Positions 26,004 through 34,600 of a stretch of 58,551 nucleotides of DNA are shown here, piece by piece. Numbering within the stretch: the stretch's first letter is position 1; every line of letters starts with the position of its first letter. Source of the stretch: Gammaproteobacteria bacterium (GTDB lineage Bacteria; Pseudomonadota; Gammaproteobacteria; Chromatiales; Chromatiaceae). The position numbers and the translations under genes are program-made. Where the stretch lies: assembly GCA_009928645.1 (NCBI GenBank), contig SACH01000012.1:1-58551 (forward strand), read 5' to 3'. Under the pieces are notes generated by a model. That model was not told where the DNA came from. It saw only the letters and a list, made by a program, of their open reading frames with translations, and searched no databases.

Positions 26004-27185
26004 ATGAGCAGAGACGTCGTTGTCCTGAGCGCGGTGCGCTCCCCCATCGGTACCTTTGGCGGCGCCCTGGCCGATTTCGAGGCCAGCGAGTTGGCCGGCA
26101 TCGTCATGAAGGAGGCCGTCGCCCGCTCCGGCGTCGATCCCCAGCAGATCGAATACGTCACCGTCGGCAACACCATACCGACCGACGCCCGCTATGCCTA
26201 CGTCTCCCGGGTCGCCGCCATCCAGGCCGGCCTGCCCATGGAGTCGGTGGCTATGCAGGTCTCCCGCCTGTGCGCCTCCGGCCTCCAGGGCATTGTCACC
26301 ACTGCCCAGAACATCATGCTGGGTGACGCCGACTACGGCATTGGCGGCGGCGTCGAGGTCATGTCCAAGGGCGCCTACCTGCTGCCGGCCTTGCGCTCCG
26401 GGGCGCGCATGGGCGATACCCAGGCGATCGATGGCATGGTTGCCGTCCTTACCGACCCCTTCGGCGCGGGCCACATGGGCATCACCGCCGAGAACCTGGC
26501 CGCCAAGCACGGCATCAGCCGCGAGGAGCAGGACGCCTTCGCCGTCGAGTCCCAGCGCCGCGCCGCCGCTGCCATCGCGGCCGGGCACTTCAAGTCTCAG
26601 ATCCTGCCCATCGTCAAACAGACCCGTAAGGGTGAGGTCATCTTCGACACCGACGAGCATCCCCGTGCCGGCACGACGATCGAGGCCCTGGCCAAGATGC
26701 GGCCGGCCTTCAAGCAGGACGGCACCGTCACCGCTGGCAACGCCTCCGGCATCAACGACGGCGCCGCCTTCTTCGTCCTGGCCGCCGCCGATGTCGCCGC
26801 CAAGGCGGGGCACCAGCCCAGGGCGCGGCTGGTTTCCTATGCCGTCGCTGGTGTTCCGAATGACATCATGGGCGAAGGCCCCATCCCCGCGACCCGCAAG
26901 GCCCTCGCCAAGGCCGGCCTGACCCTGGACCAGATGGACGTCATCGAATCCAACGAGGCCTTCGCCGCCCAGGCCCTGTCGGTGGCCAAGGTCCTCGGCC
27001 TCGACCCGGCCAAGACCAACCCCAACGGTGGCGCCATTGCCCTGGGCCACCCGGTGGGCTGCTCCGGCGCCTTCATCGCCACCAAGGCCCTCTACGAACT
27101 GGAGCGCATCGGCGGCAAGTACTGCCTGGTGACCATGTGCATCGGCGGCGGCCAGGGCATCGCGGCCATCTTCGAGCGCGCCTGA
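26004..27185 (+). CDS. Acetyl-CoA C-acetyltransferase (thiolase)
   Basis: A 393-residue thiolase, the usual length of biosynthetic PhaA/AtoB enzymes. The catalytic triad is Cys90 (SRLCASGLQ), His349 (ALGHPVGCSG) and Cys379 (MCIGGGQG), each one residue from the Zoogloea positions. It condenses two acetyl-CoA to acetoacetyl-CoA, the first step of polyhydroxybutyrate synthesis, or works in the reverse direction. No phaB or phaC is next to it. GGAGG lies just before the ATG at 26004. A strong terminator follows the gene. Confidence 0.95.
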   Translation: MSRDVVVLSAVRSPIGTFGGALADFEASELAGIVMKEAVARSGVDPQQIEYVTVGNTIPTDARYAYVSRVAAIQAGLPMESVAMQVSRLCASGLQGIVTTAQNIMLGDADYGIGGGVEVMSKGAYLLPALRSGARMGDTQAIDGMVAVLTDPFGAGHMGITAENLAAKHGISREEQDAFAVESQRRAAAAIAAGHFKSQILPIVKQTRKGEVIFDTDEHPRAGTTIEALAKMRPAFKQDGTVTAGNASGINDGAAFFVLAAADVAAKAGHQPRARLVSYAVAGVPNDIMGEGPIPATRKALAKAGLTLDQMDVIESNEAFAAQALSVAKVLGLDPAKTNPNGGAIALGHPVGCSGAFIATKALYELERIGGKYCLVTMCIGGGQGIAAIFERA

Positions 27186-27256
27186 GTTCCCAGGCGGCGG
27201 CCTTGACCGCGCCGGCAATTAGTCGCGATCGCCCCAGGGGCAGCGTCACCTAGCCC

Positions 27257-27303
27257 CCCGCCACCCGGCCAGGCACATAGGTGTCTGGCTGGGTGGCGGG
27301 TTT
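27257..27303 (+). terminator. Rho-independent terminator after the thiolase gene
   Basis: A 20-base arm (27257-27276) pairs with 27281-27300 across a four-base loop, with only two G-U type deviations, and is followed by TTTAAT. It is one of the strongest hairpins in the window and separates the thiolase from the DUF2076 gene. Confidence 0.85.
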
Positions 27304-27462
27304 AATCCGGGTCATCCAGACCCAAAATCCGTAGCCGTGAGTTGCCCGCCCCGTCCAGGCAGGCAGAAGTCAGGTGTTACGGAACTCATCCGCCGCGATA
27401 CGTTCCAACCTCGCTCAAACTTCGCCCGATTCATTCATTTGCTATGGGAGTACGTAGTCGCC

Positions 27463-28086
27463 ATGAACCAACAAGAAAAAGACATGATCGAGGGCCTCTT
27501 CCAGCGCCTGCAGCAGGCGGAGTCCCAGATGGGTAAGCCTGATGCCGAGGCCGAAGCCCTGATCAACGGCTTCATGACCCGCCAGTCCGCCGCCCCTTAT
27601 CTATTATCCCAGGTGGTCCTGGTCCAGGAGCAGGGCCTGAAGAACCTCCAGGCCCAGGTCGAAGACCTACAGCGCCAAGTCGCCGAGCGTCCCCAAGGCG
27701 GTGGCGGCTTCCTCGGTGGCCTCTTCGGCGGTGGCAGTCAGCAAGCCACCCCCGCTCGTCCGGCCCAGCCCGCCAGCCGCGGCTGGGGTAACAGCCCGAC
27801 GGGCGCCCCGGCCATGGGTGCTTCCCCCTTCCAGCAGCAGCCCGGTCAAGGCGGCGGCTTCCTGGCCGGCGCCATGCAGACCGCCATGGGTGTCGCCGGT
27901 GGCGTGCTCCTCGGCAACGCCATCGCCGGCATGTTCTCCAGCCCCGCCGAAGCGGCGGAGAGCCCAGCCCCGGCCCCGGCCGAGCCGGAAGCCGCCCCCG
28001 AAGAGCCCGCGGCGGACGAGGGCGGCGGCTTCTTCGACAGCTTCTTCGGCGGTGGTAGCGACGAGGGTGGCGGCGAAGAGTGGTGA
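27463..28086 (+). CDS. DUF2076 domain protein
   Basis: A 207-residue protein that starts MNQQEKDMIEGLFQRLQQAE, the typical opening of DUF2076 proteins. An N-terminal helical pair (1-80) leads to a Gly/Gln/Pro-rich region. A glycine-zipper-like hydrophobic segment follows (GGFLAGAMQTAMGVAGGVLLGNAIAGMF split over 125-155), then an acidic Pro/Ala/Glu tail ending in Gly and Phe clusters. No signal peptide is seen. The function of the family is not established; a periplasmic or membrane-linked role has been suggested only from sequence. The ATG at 27463 is chosen because family homology begins there; it is followed by a good terminator. Confidence 0.85.
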   Translation: MNQQEKDMIEGLFQRLQQAESQMGKPDAEAEALINGFMTRQSAAPYLLSQVVLVQEQGLKNLQAQVEDLQRQVAERPQGGGGFLGGLFGGGSQQATPARPAQPASRGWGNSPTGAPAMGASPFQQQPGQGGGFLAGAMQTAMGVAGGVLLGNAIAGMFSSPAEAAESPAPAPAEPEAAPEEPAADEGGGFFDSFFGGGSDEGGGEEW

Positions 28087-28160
28087 TCGCCTCCTGGGGG
28101 TCGCCGATAAAGGCCGATTATCGAACGGCCTGTCATAGATTGGTGTAAACCTAATCATTC

Positions 28161-28225
28161 AGCCCTTCCGTTGGGCTGATAACCATCCCTCCCTCCAGCA
28201 CCCCGGTCTTCCCGGGGTGTTTTTT
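28161..28225 (+). terminator. Rho-independent terminator after the DUF2076 gene
   Basis: CACCCCGG (28199-28206) pairs with CCGGGGTG (28212-28219), followed by six T. A smaller hairpin (AGCCC...GGGCT, 28161-28177) precedes it. The T run fits plus-strand transcription. The convergent NCS2 gene ends at 28237. Confidence 0.85.
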
Positions 28226-28236
28226 GTGGGCAGCCT

Positions 28237-29556
28237 CTAGCAGCGCTTGCCGATGCGCAGCAGTTGATGGAGCAGGACGGCCATGACCGTGCTCAAGGTC
28301 AAGGCTGACTCAAAGAGCGGGCGCAACAGTGCGGGGATGTCGGCGAACAAGGCGGGGTTGATGTCCAGGCTCAAGCCAAAGATCAGGGGAATGCCGATGA
28401 CAAAGGTCTTGCGGCTGTCCATGCCGGAGCCCAGGATGATCTGGATGCCGGAGACGATCATGAAGCTGGAGACATAGATGAGGATGGCGCCCATGACCGG
28501 CATGGGCATGATGGACAGGAAACCGGAGACCTTGGGGAAAAAGGCCAGCAGGATGAAAAGTCCCCCGGCCATGTAGGCGATCGAGCGGCTGGTCGCCCCC
28601 GAGGCCTTGCTCAGGGCAACGTTGCTGGCGGAGGTGTCCGAGGCCATGCCCCCCAGCACGCCCGAGACGGTCACGCAGACGGAATCGGCCATCAGACCAT
28701 TGGAGATGCGGCGCATGTCCGGGGCCTGCCAGGCATCGTCGTTCACCTTTTCGCACAGGATCAGGTTGCCGAAGGACTTGAGGGCCCCGGTGATGGAGAC
28801 GATGACGAAGATCGGCACCAGGGACCAGTCAAAGGCCAGATCGAAACTGTTCTCCAGGAAGGGTAGGCTGACCCAGGGGGAATCCAGCACCTCCCGCAGG
28901 CTGGTCCAGGGAATCAGTCCCAGCGCCAGGGAGAGGACATAACCGAGACCGAAACCGAGAAAGACGCTGTAGAGCCTGAGATTGCCCTTGCCCCAGATAT
29001 TGACCCCGATCATGGTGAGGAGGCTGAGGGAGGCAATCGCGACATTGCTGAGGTGAATGGGCTCGCCTTGGTAGTTGATGCCCAGGAACTTGGAGACCCC
29101 CAGGGTGACCAGGCTTTGGGCGACCATCAGCACCACGAGACCGGTGATCTCGGGGGGAAAGAGGACGGCGAGTCGCTGGGCAAAGCGGGCAAAGACGGCC
29201 TCGGCCAGGCCGGCGACGATGGTCATGCCGCGCATCAGCGGCAGTCCCCCCAGCCAGGCCGCCTCCATGGAGACCAGGAAGAAGTTAGGGCCACAGAGGT
29301 TGGGACAGACGAACCCCGAACCCAGGAACCGCCAGCGCAGCACCTGCACGATGGTGCCGATGCCGCAGGCGATCATGGTCAGGGCGATCACAGAGCGGGT
29401 TTCCTCGAAGGTCCCGCCGATCTCGCTCACCAGCACGACCGGCAGCACCAGGGTGCTCGACATGAGAAAGATGTGCTGAAAACCCAGGATCAGGAGGTCG
29501 AGAAAGGGGGGCTTGTCATCCAGACCATAAATCAGATCGAGGGGCTTTTGGGCCAT
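28237..29556 (-). CDS. NCS2-family nucleobase permease (uracil/xanthine type)
   Basis: A 439-residue inner-membrane transporter with about 12-14 hydrophobic helices, related to UraA/XanQ proton symporters. The start GLDDKPPFLDLLILGFQHIF is typical, as are the substrate-site region of helix 8 (FVIVSITGALKSFGNL) and helix 10 (VLGGMASDTSASNVALSKASGATS). In UraA-type proteins these hold the key Glu/His residues. Here the helix-8 Glu position is not obvious, so purine versus pyrimidine specificity cannot be given. It is 12 bases downstream of a Cache-domain gene, so sensing and uptake of the same compound is a reasonable guess. Confidence 0.88.
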   Translation of the reverse strand: MAQKPLDLIYGLDDKPPFLDLLILGFQHIFLMSSTLVLPVVLVSEIGGTFEETRSVIALTMIACGIGTIVQVLRWRFLGSGFVCPNLCGPNFFLVSMEAAWLGGLPLMRGMTIVAGLAEAVFARFAQRLAVLFPPEITGLVVLMVAQSLVTLGVSKFLGINYQGEPIHLSNVAIASLSLLTMIGVNIWGKGNLRLYSVFLGFGLGYVLSLALGLIPWTSLREVLDSPWVSLPFLENSFDLAFDWSLVPIFVIVSITGALKSFGNLILCEKVNDDAWQAPDMRRISNGLMADSVCVTVSGVLGGMASDTSASNVALSKASGATSRSIAYMAGGLFILLAFFPKVSGFLSIMPMPVMGAILIYVSSFMIVSGIQIILGSGMDSRKTFVIGIPLIFGLSLDINPALFADIPALLRPLFESALTLSTVMAVLLHQLLRIGKRC

Positions 29557-29568
29557 GGCGGGTCCCCG

Positions 29569-30492
29569 TCATTCCAGCCAGATGGGTGCTGCCGGGACAT
29601 AACCGGCCCCGACATAGAAGATCTCATCCCCCAGGCGGACCTTACGCGTGTAGATCATGTTCTTCTCGGGCAGGCCTGAGCCCGGCTTGGCCGCGGTAAA
29701 GCTGGACCAGGTGGCCTCCTTGTCCCGGAGGGCCGCCCGAGTATCCTGAAAGACGTTTTTGCCAATCACGTCGCGCTGGTTGGCGATGTTGCGCTTATGC
29801 AGGAGGTTGGGAAACAGGGGGTCCACCAGGACATTGCCCTCCTCGTCGGTCACATGGATATAGGAGTCCATGACATGGAGGGGACTGGCAACACGCCTGA
29901 GTTGTTCAAAGGCCGCTTCCTTACCCAATTGCTGGATCAAGACCGCGGCCCGGTCGACGCTGTCCTGGATAAAGGTTTTTTCGATCTTGATGTTGTACAG
30001 ACCGCTGCCGACGAGATAGACCTTACCTTCGGGAGCGACCGCCTTGCGGACATAGGAGCCCTTCCACACGGGGAGCATATGCCCCGGCTCCTCCCACAGA
30101 TAGAAAATCCAACCACTGGCATCGGGTTCCGGTTGGCGGGCAATCCCCATGAGCGTGGCCACGACGAGCTTGCCTTCCATGTCCTTCAGCGCCGACAGGT
30201 CCTGTCCCTGTAAATGAGGTTCGACCGGATGGAAGACATTGACACCTTGCTCGTCATAGACGAACAGGTAGTTTTCCTCATTGAACCACTTGGAATCCTT
30301 GGTAGCGAACGTGGGAACGGCGGCCGTGCCGCTGCTTTCGATCAGGGCGGCGGCCTCCTCCACCAGCCTGACGAGTTGTCGATTGTCCTGATAGACATAA
30401 GCGGCCAGCTTGTCCTGCAGACCGGCACCGAGGACGACGCTGCCGCCCAGCAGGCACGCCAGCGACAGCAGCCATGGGTGGAGGCGGTTCAT
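29569..30492 (-). CDS. Periplasmic double-Cache domain protein
   Basis: A 307-residue protein with a signal peptide (LLSLACLLGGSVVLGAG) followed by two Cache_2-like modules. The first (about 25-170) includes NYLFVYDEQGVNVFHP and the second (about 175-300) includes DSYIHVTDEEGNVLVDP. Both have the ligand-pocket pattern of extracellular sensors of small molecules. Unlike chemoreceptors or kinases, it has no later membrane helix or signalling domain, so it is probably a free periplasmic binding protein. It is co-oriented with the NCS2 permease 12 bases away. Upstream, around 30500-30530, is a short AT-rich stretch that may hold the promoter. Confidence 0.82.
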   Translation of the reverse strand: MNRLHPWLLSLACLLGGSVVLGAGLQDKLAAYVYQDNRQLVRLVEEAAALIESSGTAAVPTFATKDSKWFNEENYLFVYDEQGVNVFHPVEPHLQGQDLSALKDMEGKLVVATLMGIARQPEPDASGWIFYLWEEPGHMLPVWKGSYVRKAVAPEGKVYLVGSGLYNIKIEKTFIQDSVDRAAVLIQQLGKEAAFEQLRRVASPLHVMDSYIHVTDEEGNVLVDPLFPNLLHKRNIANQRDVIGKNVFQDTRAALRDKEATWSSFTAAKPGSGLPEKNMIYTRKVRLGDEIFYVGAGYVPAAPIWLE

Positions 30493-30649
30493 GTGATTGC
30501 TTTAAAATGTTTTTTTATTAATGAGTTGCTTTCATGGAAAGCCACATCCCCCTTCAAAATCAAGTATAGCAGTCGTGTCAGACAGGGCTTTGCTCTGCTC
30601 CATGTCCTTGCTCCGCCCCAGGTGACCACTCAAACCATCTGTCGCCCGC

Positions 30650-30862
30650 TCAGTGCTCGTCACCCAGTAATGCGAGGATGCGATCGCGGCCTTCGCCAAT
30701 AGCGCTGGCGGGGTATTGGTGCTCGGCATGAACGAGGAGATCGGAAGGGCTTCCGGCATGAGCATCGCGGAACTGAATCTCCTGGAACATTGGCTCCTCG
30801 GGATCGGCGACGACTGTATCAAACCGCCGCCGCTTTACCGCATTGGAAATTGGGATATTCAG
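30650..30862 (-). CDS. Possible third gene of the parDE operon, CTG start (or gene remnant)
   Basis: Directly after parE, a frame opens with CTG at 30862, overlapping the parE stop (CTGA), and runs 70 codons to a TGA at 30652-30650. It reads NIPISNAVKRRRFDTVV, then DPEEPMFQEIQFRD, and ends RDRILALLGDEH. Composition is balanced and codon use is like the neighbouring genes, so it looks like real coding sequence. I do not recognise the family. CTG starts are rare, so it may be a coupled gene with an unusual start or a remnant that lost its beginning. An internal ATG would leave only 45 residues. Confidence 0.4.
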   Translation of the reverse strand: MNIPISNAVKRRRFDTVVADPEEPMFQEIQFRDAHAGSPSDLLVHAEHQYPASAIGEGRDRILALLGDEH

Positions 30863-31188
30863 CTATCTTCAGGATCACGGAGCCAGGCCGGAATATCCCG
30901 GTGACTATGGAGAACGCGCCATACATCGATATGATCGTGACGCTCCAGATAAAAAATCAGGTAGGGAAAACGCTTGACTGGCCAACACCGCAGTCCTGGC
31001 AAATTGAGGGCCAAGGCGTAATGCGGGGAGCCCGTGGCAGCATGCTGGCTGATGTGCGCGAAGGCCCGTTCGAGGGCGGTGATGAAACCCCGGGCCACTT
31101 GAGCAGCCGAATTATCGAGGAGAAAGTCAATCGCCTCGTCAATGTCCCGTGTGGCCCGTGTGCGCGGAATAACGGGCTTTGCCCTCAT
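30859..31188 (-). CDS. parE: ParE/RelE-superfamily toxin
   Basis: A 109-residue protein with the ParE fold: RATRDIDEAIDFLLDNSAAQVARGF, the strand pair GLRCWPVKRFPYLIFYLE and the C-terminal IDVWRVLHSHRDIP. ParE toxins poison DNA gyrase, while RelE relatives cut mRNA on ribosomes. The C-terminal HSHRD pattern and the ParD partner favour ParE. The ATG overlaps the antitoxin stop (ATGA, 31188-31185), so expression is coupled. Confidence 0.88.
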   Translation of the reverse strand: MRAKPVIPRTRATRDIDEAIDFLLDNSAAQVARGFITALERAFAHISQHAATGSPHYALALNLPGLRCWPVKRFPYLIFYLERHDHIDVWRVLHSHRDIPAWLRDPEDS

Positions 31189-31436
31189 CCCTGCTGACCA
31201 GCAGCAAGTCTGTCGCTGACGCGTTGGCGCAGTTGCGCGAAGTAATTGGCATCCGCTGGGTTTGCCGGCTCCGATGCCAGACCGGCAACCAGCAAGTCAT
31301 GGAGTTGTTGGCGTTCACGGTCGTGACGAATCAACTCGCGGATGTATTCGCTACTGGTTCCGAACCCCCGCAGACTGACTTGCTCGTCCACGAAGGACTT
31401 GAGGGTATCTGGCAAGGAAATGTTCATGGTGGTCAT
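31185..31436 (-). CDS. parD: ParD-family antitoxin
   Basis: An 83-residue ribbon-helix-helix protein: MNISLPDTLKSFVDEQVSLRG is the DNA-binding strand and first helix, SSEYIRELIRHD the second helix, and the rest the toxin-binding tail. It should repress its own promoter and neutralise ParE. The first ATG is at 31436, with a second at 31427 (MNISLP) that matches the family start better. Confidence 0.88.
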   Translation of the reverse strand: MTTMNISLPDTLKSFVDEQVSLRGFGTSSEYIRELIRHDRERQQLHDLLVAGLASEPANPADANYFAQLRQRVSDRLAAGQQG

Positions 31437-31442
31437 GACCGC

Positions 31443-31471
31443 AGACTAGATGCCTTGACAAAATTTGGCAA
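31443..31471 (-). promoter_or_regulatory. Candidate parDE promoter
   Basis: On the minus strand TTGCCA (31466-31471) and TAGTCT (31443-31448) are 17 bases apart, ideal for sigma-70. The expected transcript start would fall at or next to the first parD ATG (31436). This implies either a leaderless mRNA or use of the second ATG at 31427. Confidence 0.4.
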
Positions 31472-31679
31472 GCCTATCGACCAAGCCACGCCACGGCCCC
31501 AATAACGGCTGGTCGACGATGCGGAGTTATTGCTGACGATCTTCGCCGCCGGTTGAGGCCTTATCTCCGGCCAGCGATGTCGTCACCAAGGGCGATCTTT
31601 TCACTGACGGCGGGGGGATGCGCGGCGAGGGCGAGGGCGGAGTGCCGCCCCCGCCCTCACTCATCACGGCCATCAGACT

Positions 31680-34600
31680 TCACCGGCCCGGCATAACCTC
31701 CACCCTCCCCTCGGCCGTCCAGGCGCGCTGGCGGGGCCGGTACATGTCCTCCACCGTGGCGGCGGGCAGCAGGAAGCGGCCCGGGGTGACGGCGCGGAGG
31801 CGATAGGCCAGTTGGAACTGGGCGGGGTCGTCGGCCTGGCGGTCCACGGCGGCGACGAAGCGGTCGGCGCGGAATTCCTGGTGGGCGCTGCCCTCCAGCA
31901 GGCCCAGCCAGGGGATGCCCTGGAGGTCGGCGGCGCGCAGCAGGCTGGGGTTCTCGATCTCCAAGCCGGCGGGCAGGGGATCATCCACCAGCAGGCGGGC
32001 GGCGCCGGGCGCTTCGGCGGTCACCGTCAGGATGGCGACCAGGCGCTGGCCCTGGGTGAGGCGGTCAGGCTGGACGCGCCGGCCCTCCTGGTCATACCAG
32101 GCGCGCTCGATGCGGTAGCCCTGACCACCCGGGGGCGGGGCCAGGCGGGGGATGCCGGCAAGGGAGACCAGGACTTCCAGGGGCCGCGGACCCCGGTTGA
32201 TCAGGGTCGCGGGACCCGTCGCCAGTTCCCTGGCCGTGAAGTGGCGGAAGAAGGGCCCCTCCGTCAGCCCGCCGTCCACCTCCAGGCGCGGCTTGGCAGC
32301 GCCCTGCATCAGGGCCTGGGCGGCGACCAGCAGCCAGGCCTGTTCCTGGGTGCTGAGCCGGTCGTCCAGGGCGCCCAGATGGTCGATGTGCTCCGCCAGT
32401 GCCTTGAGGTCGACGGCCTGGGTGCCGCTCTCGGCAGCCAGGGCCAGGAGGGCGGCGGCGTCGCGCAGGTCGGAGCCGTAGTCGCGCCGCCAGCCCAGGC
32501 CGGGCTCGCCGCGATTCAGCAGGGCCAGGGCGCTGGCGAAGGCGCGGTCGGCGCGGGGCCGGTCGCCGTAGAGGGCCAGGGCGGCGCCGAGCTGGGCCCG
32601 GGCCAGGGGGGTGGCGAAGGCATTGAGCTTGGCCTCGGCGTAGTAGCGCAGATCACCGATGACGGCCCGGGCGTTGCGCGCCAGGACGTAGAGGGCGTAG
32701 GCGACGTCCTCGCCGCCGGCCCGGGCCCCTGGCCCCTGGAATGATCCGACCAGGGCGCCAGTCGGATCGGCATCGGCGCCCTCGCCGTTCTCATTTATAT
32801 AGCCCGCACCCCCGGCGCCCTCGTCGCTGTCGTTTACATAGCCCTCACCCTCGGCACCCACGGCGTCTTTGGCTCCTCCGGCGCTCCCGGTACCTCCGAA
32901 ATCTTGGCCGTAAACATCGCCGCCGCCGTCGCTGTCCCCCCCGCCGAAGTCCGCCGCGTAGGCCAGGCGGTTGCGCAGGTTGTCCAGGGCCAGCTCAAAG
33001 GCGACCTGGGGCACCGCATGCCCCGCCTCCCGCGCCCGGGTGAGGAAATCGGTGACATAGGCATCCAGCCAGAAATCGTCCCCGCCCGGTCCCCAGAGGC
33101 CGAAGCCGCCGTCCGATCCCTGCTTGCCGATCAGGTCGGTGATGGCGGCCTGGATGCGTGAGGCAGTGTCGCTGGGCCCACGGCCCTGGCCGCCACCCCG
33201 GGCGCCGCCCATGCCACCCAAATCACCACCCGGGCCACCCGTCAGATCACCGCTCAGGCCGGCGGCAAGGGCGATCTGGTCCACATAGAGCAGCGGCAGG
33301 GCGCGGCTGGCGACTTGCTCGGCGCAGCCGTAGGGATAGCGGTCCAGGGACAGGAGCAGCCCCGGCAGGTCCAGGCGGCCGGCGCCGCTGGCGGAGACCA
33401 GCAGGGCGGCGGAGTCGGGCTGGAGGTCCTGGAACAGGACCGGGGATAGCACCAGGCCGGGGCCGCCGGGCTTGAGGGTCTCGACCTGGGTCAGGCGCTG
33501 AGCGGGGCGGTTGTCCCGCACCGGCAGCCGCAACCGCTTGACGATCTCCTGGCCGTCGGGGGTGCGCAGACGCGCGCGCAGGATGGCATCGCCGCTGGCG
33601 AGGGCCCGGAGGGGCACCTCGATGCGGGCGCTCCCGCCTGCGGTAAGCTCCAGTTCCTGTTGGGCGGCCTGGGCCAGCACCTCGACAGGCTGATCCGAAC
33701 CCGTCTCCAGGCTGATCGCCACCCGTCCCGCCGGCCCGCTGACATGGGTCAGCTCCAGCAGGGCGCGGGACTCGTCCCCCGGGGCGAGGAAGCGCGGCAG
33801 GCTAGCCTGGATGACGATGGGGTCGCGCATTACCAGGTCCTGGGCCGCCTGGCCGACGCCGGTGGCGGTCCAGGCCATGGCCATGAGCTTGATGGTGCCG
33901 TTGAATTCGCTGGGGCTGAAGCGCACCCGGGCCTTGCCCTGGTCGTCCAGCCGCAGGATGCCGGAGTGGAAGGCCAGCAGGTCCTCGGTGGGCGGCGGGC
34001 CTTCCAGACGCACCAGTCCACCGTCGCCGCCGGAGCGCACCACCCCGGGGGCACCCTGCATGCGGTCGATAAGCTGGCCGTAAAGGTCGCGGATCTCCAT
34101 GCCCAGGCGGCGCTGGCCGAAGTACCAGGCGTCCGGGTCCGGGGGCGCGAAGCGGGTGAGGTTGAGGATGCCGACGTCCACTGCTGCCAGGGTCACGAAG
34201 GCCTCTGCACCGGCGGGCAGGCCGGGCACCGACAGCTCCAGCTCCAGGGGTTGCCGGGGCGCCACCGGGCCGGTGGGCGTGACTTCCACCCGCAACTGAC
34301 GCTCACCCGGATTCACCGCCGCCCAGGCCAGGCCGATGGCGCGGCCGGGCATGCGCTTGGCGACCAGGTCCATGGGCCGGTAGAGCAGGGCGGTGACATA
34401 GGCCCCGGCCCCCCAGTCGGCGGTGACGGGGATCTCCACCGTCGTCCCGCCGGCGGGGACCTGGACCTCCTGGAGAGTCAGCAGCCGGTCGCCCAGGGCC
34501 AGGACCAGGGCGGTGCCGGGGAAGCGGGCCTCGAGGTGCGCCCGGGCCTTTTCCCCCACCCCATAGCCAGGCTTATCCAGCGAGACCTTGAGGAGGTCCG

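Noticed and set aside
30716-31197. Plus-strand frames opposite parE and the small ORF after it
   Set aside because: They overlap the better supported parDE genes on the minus strand and show no domain.
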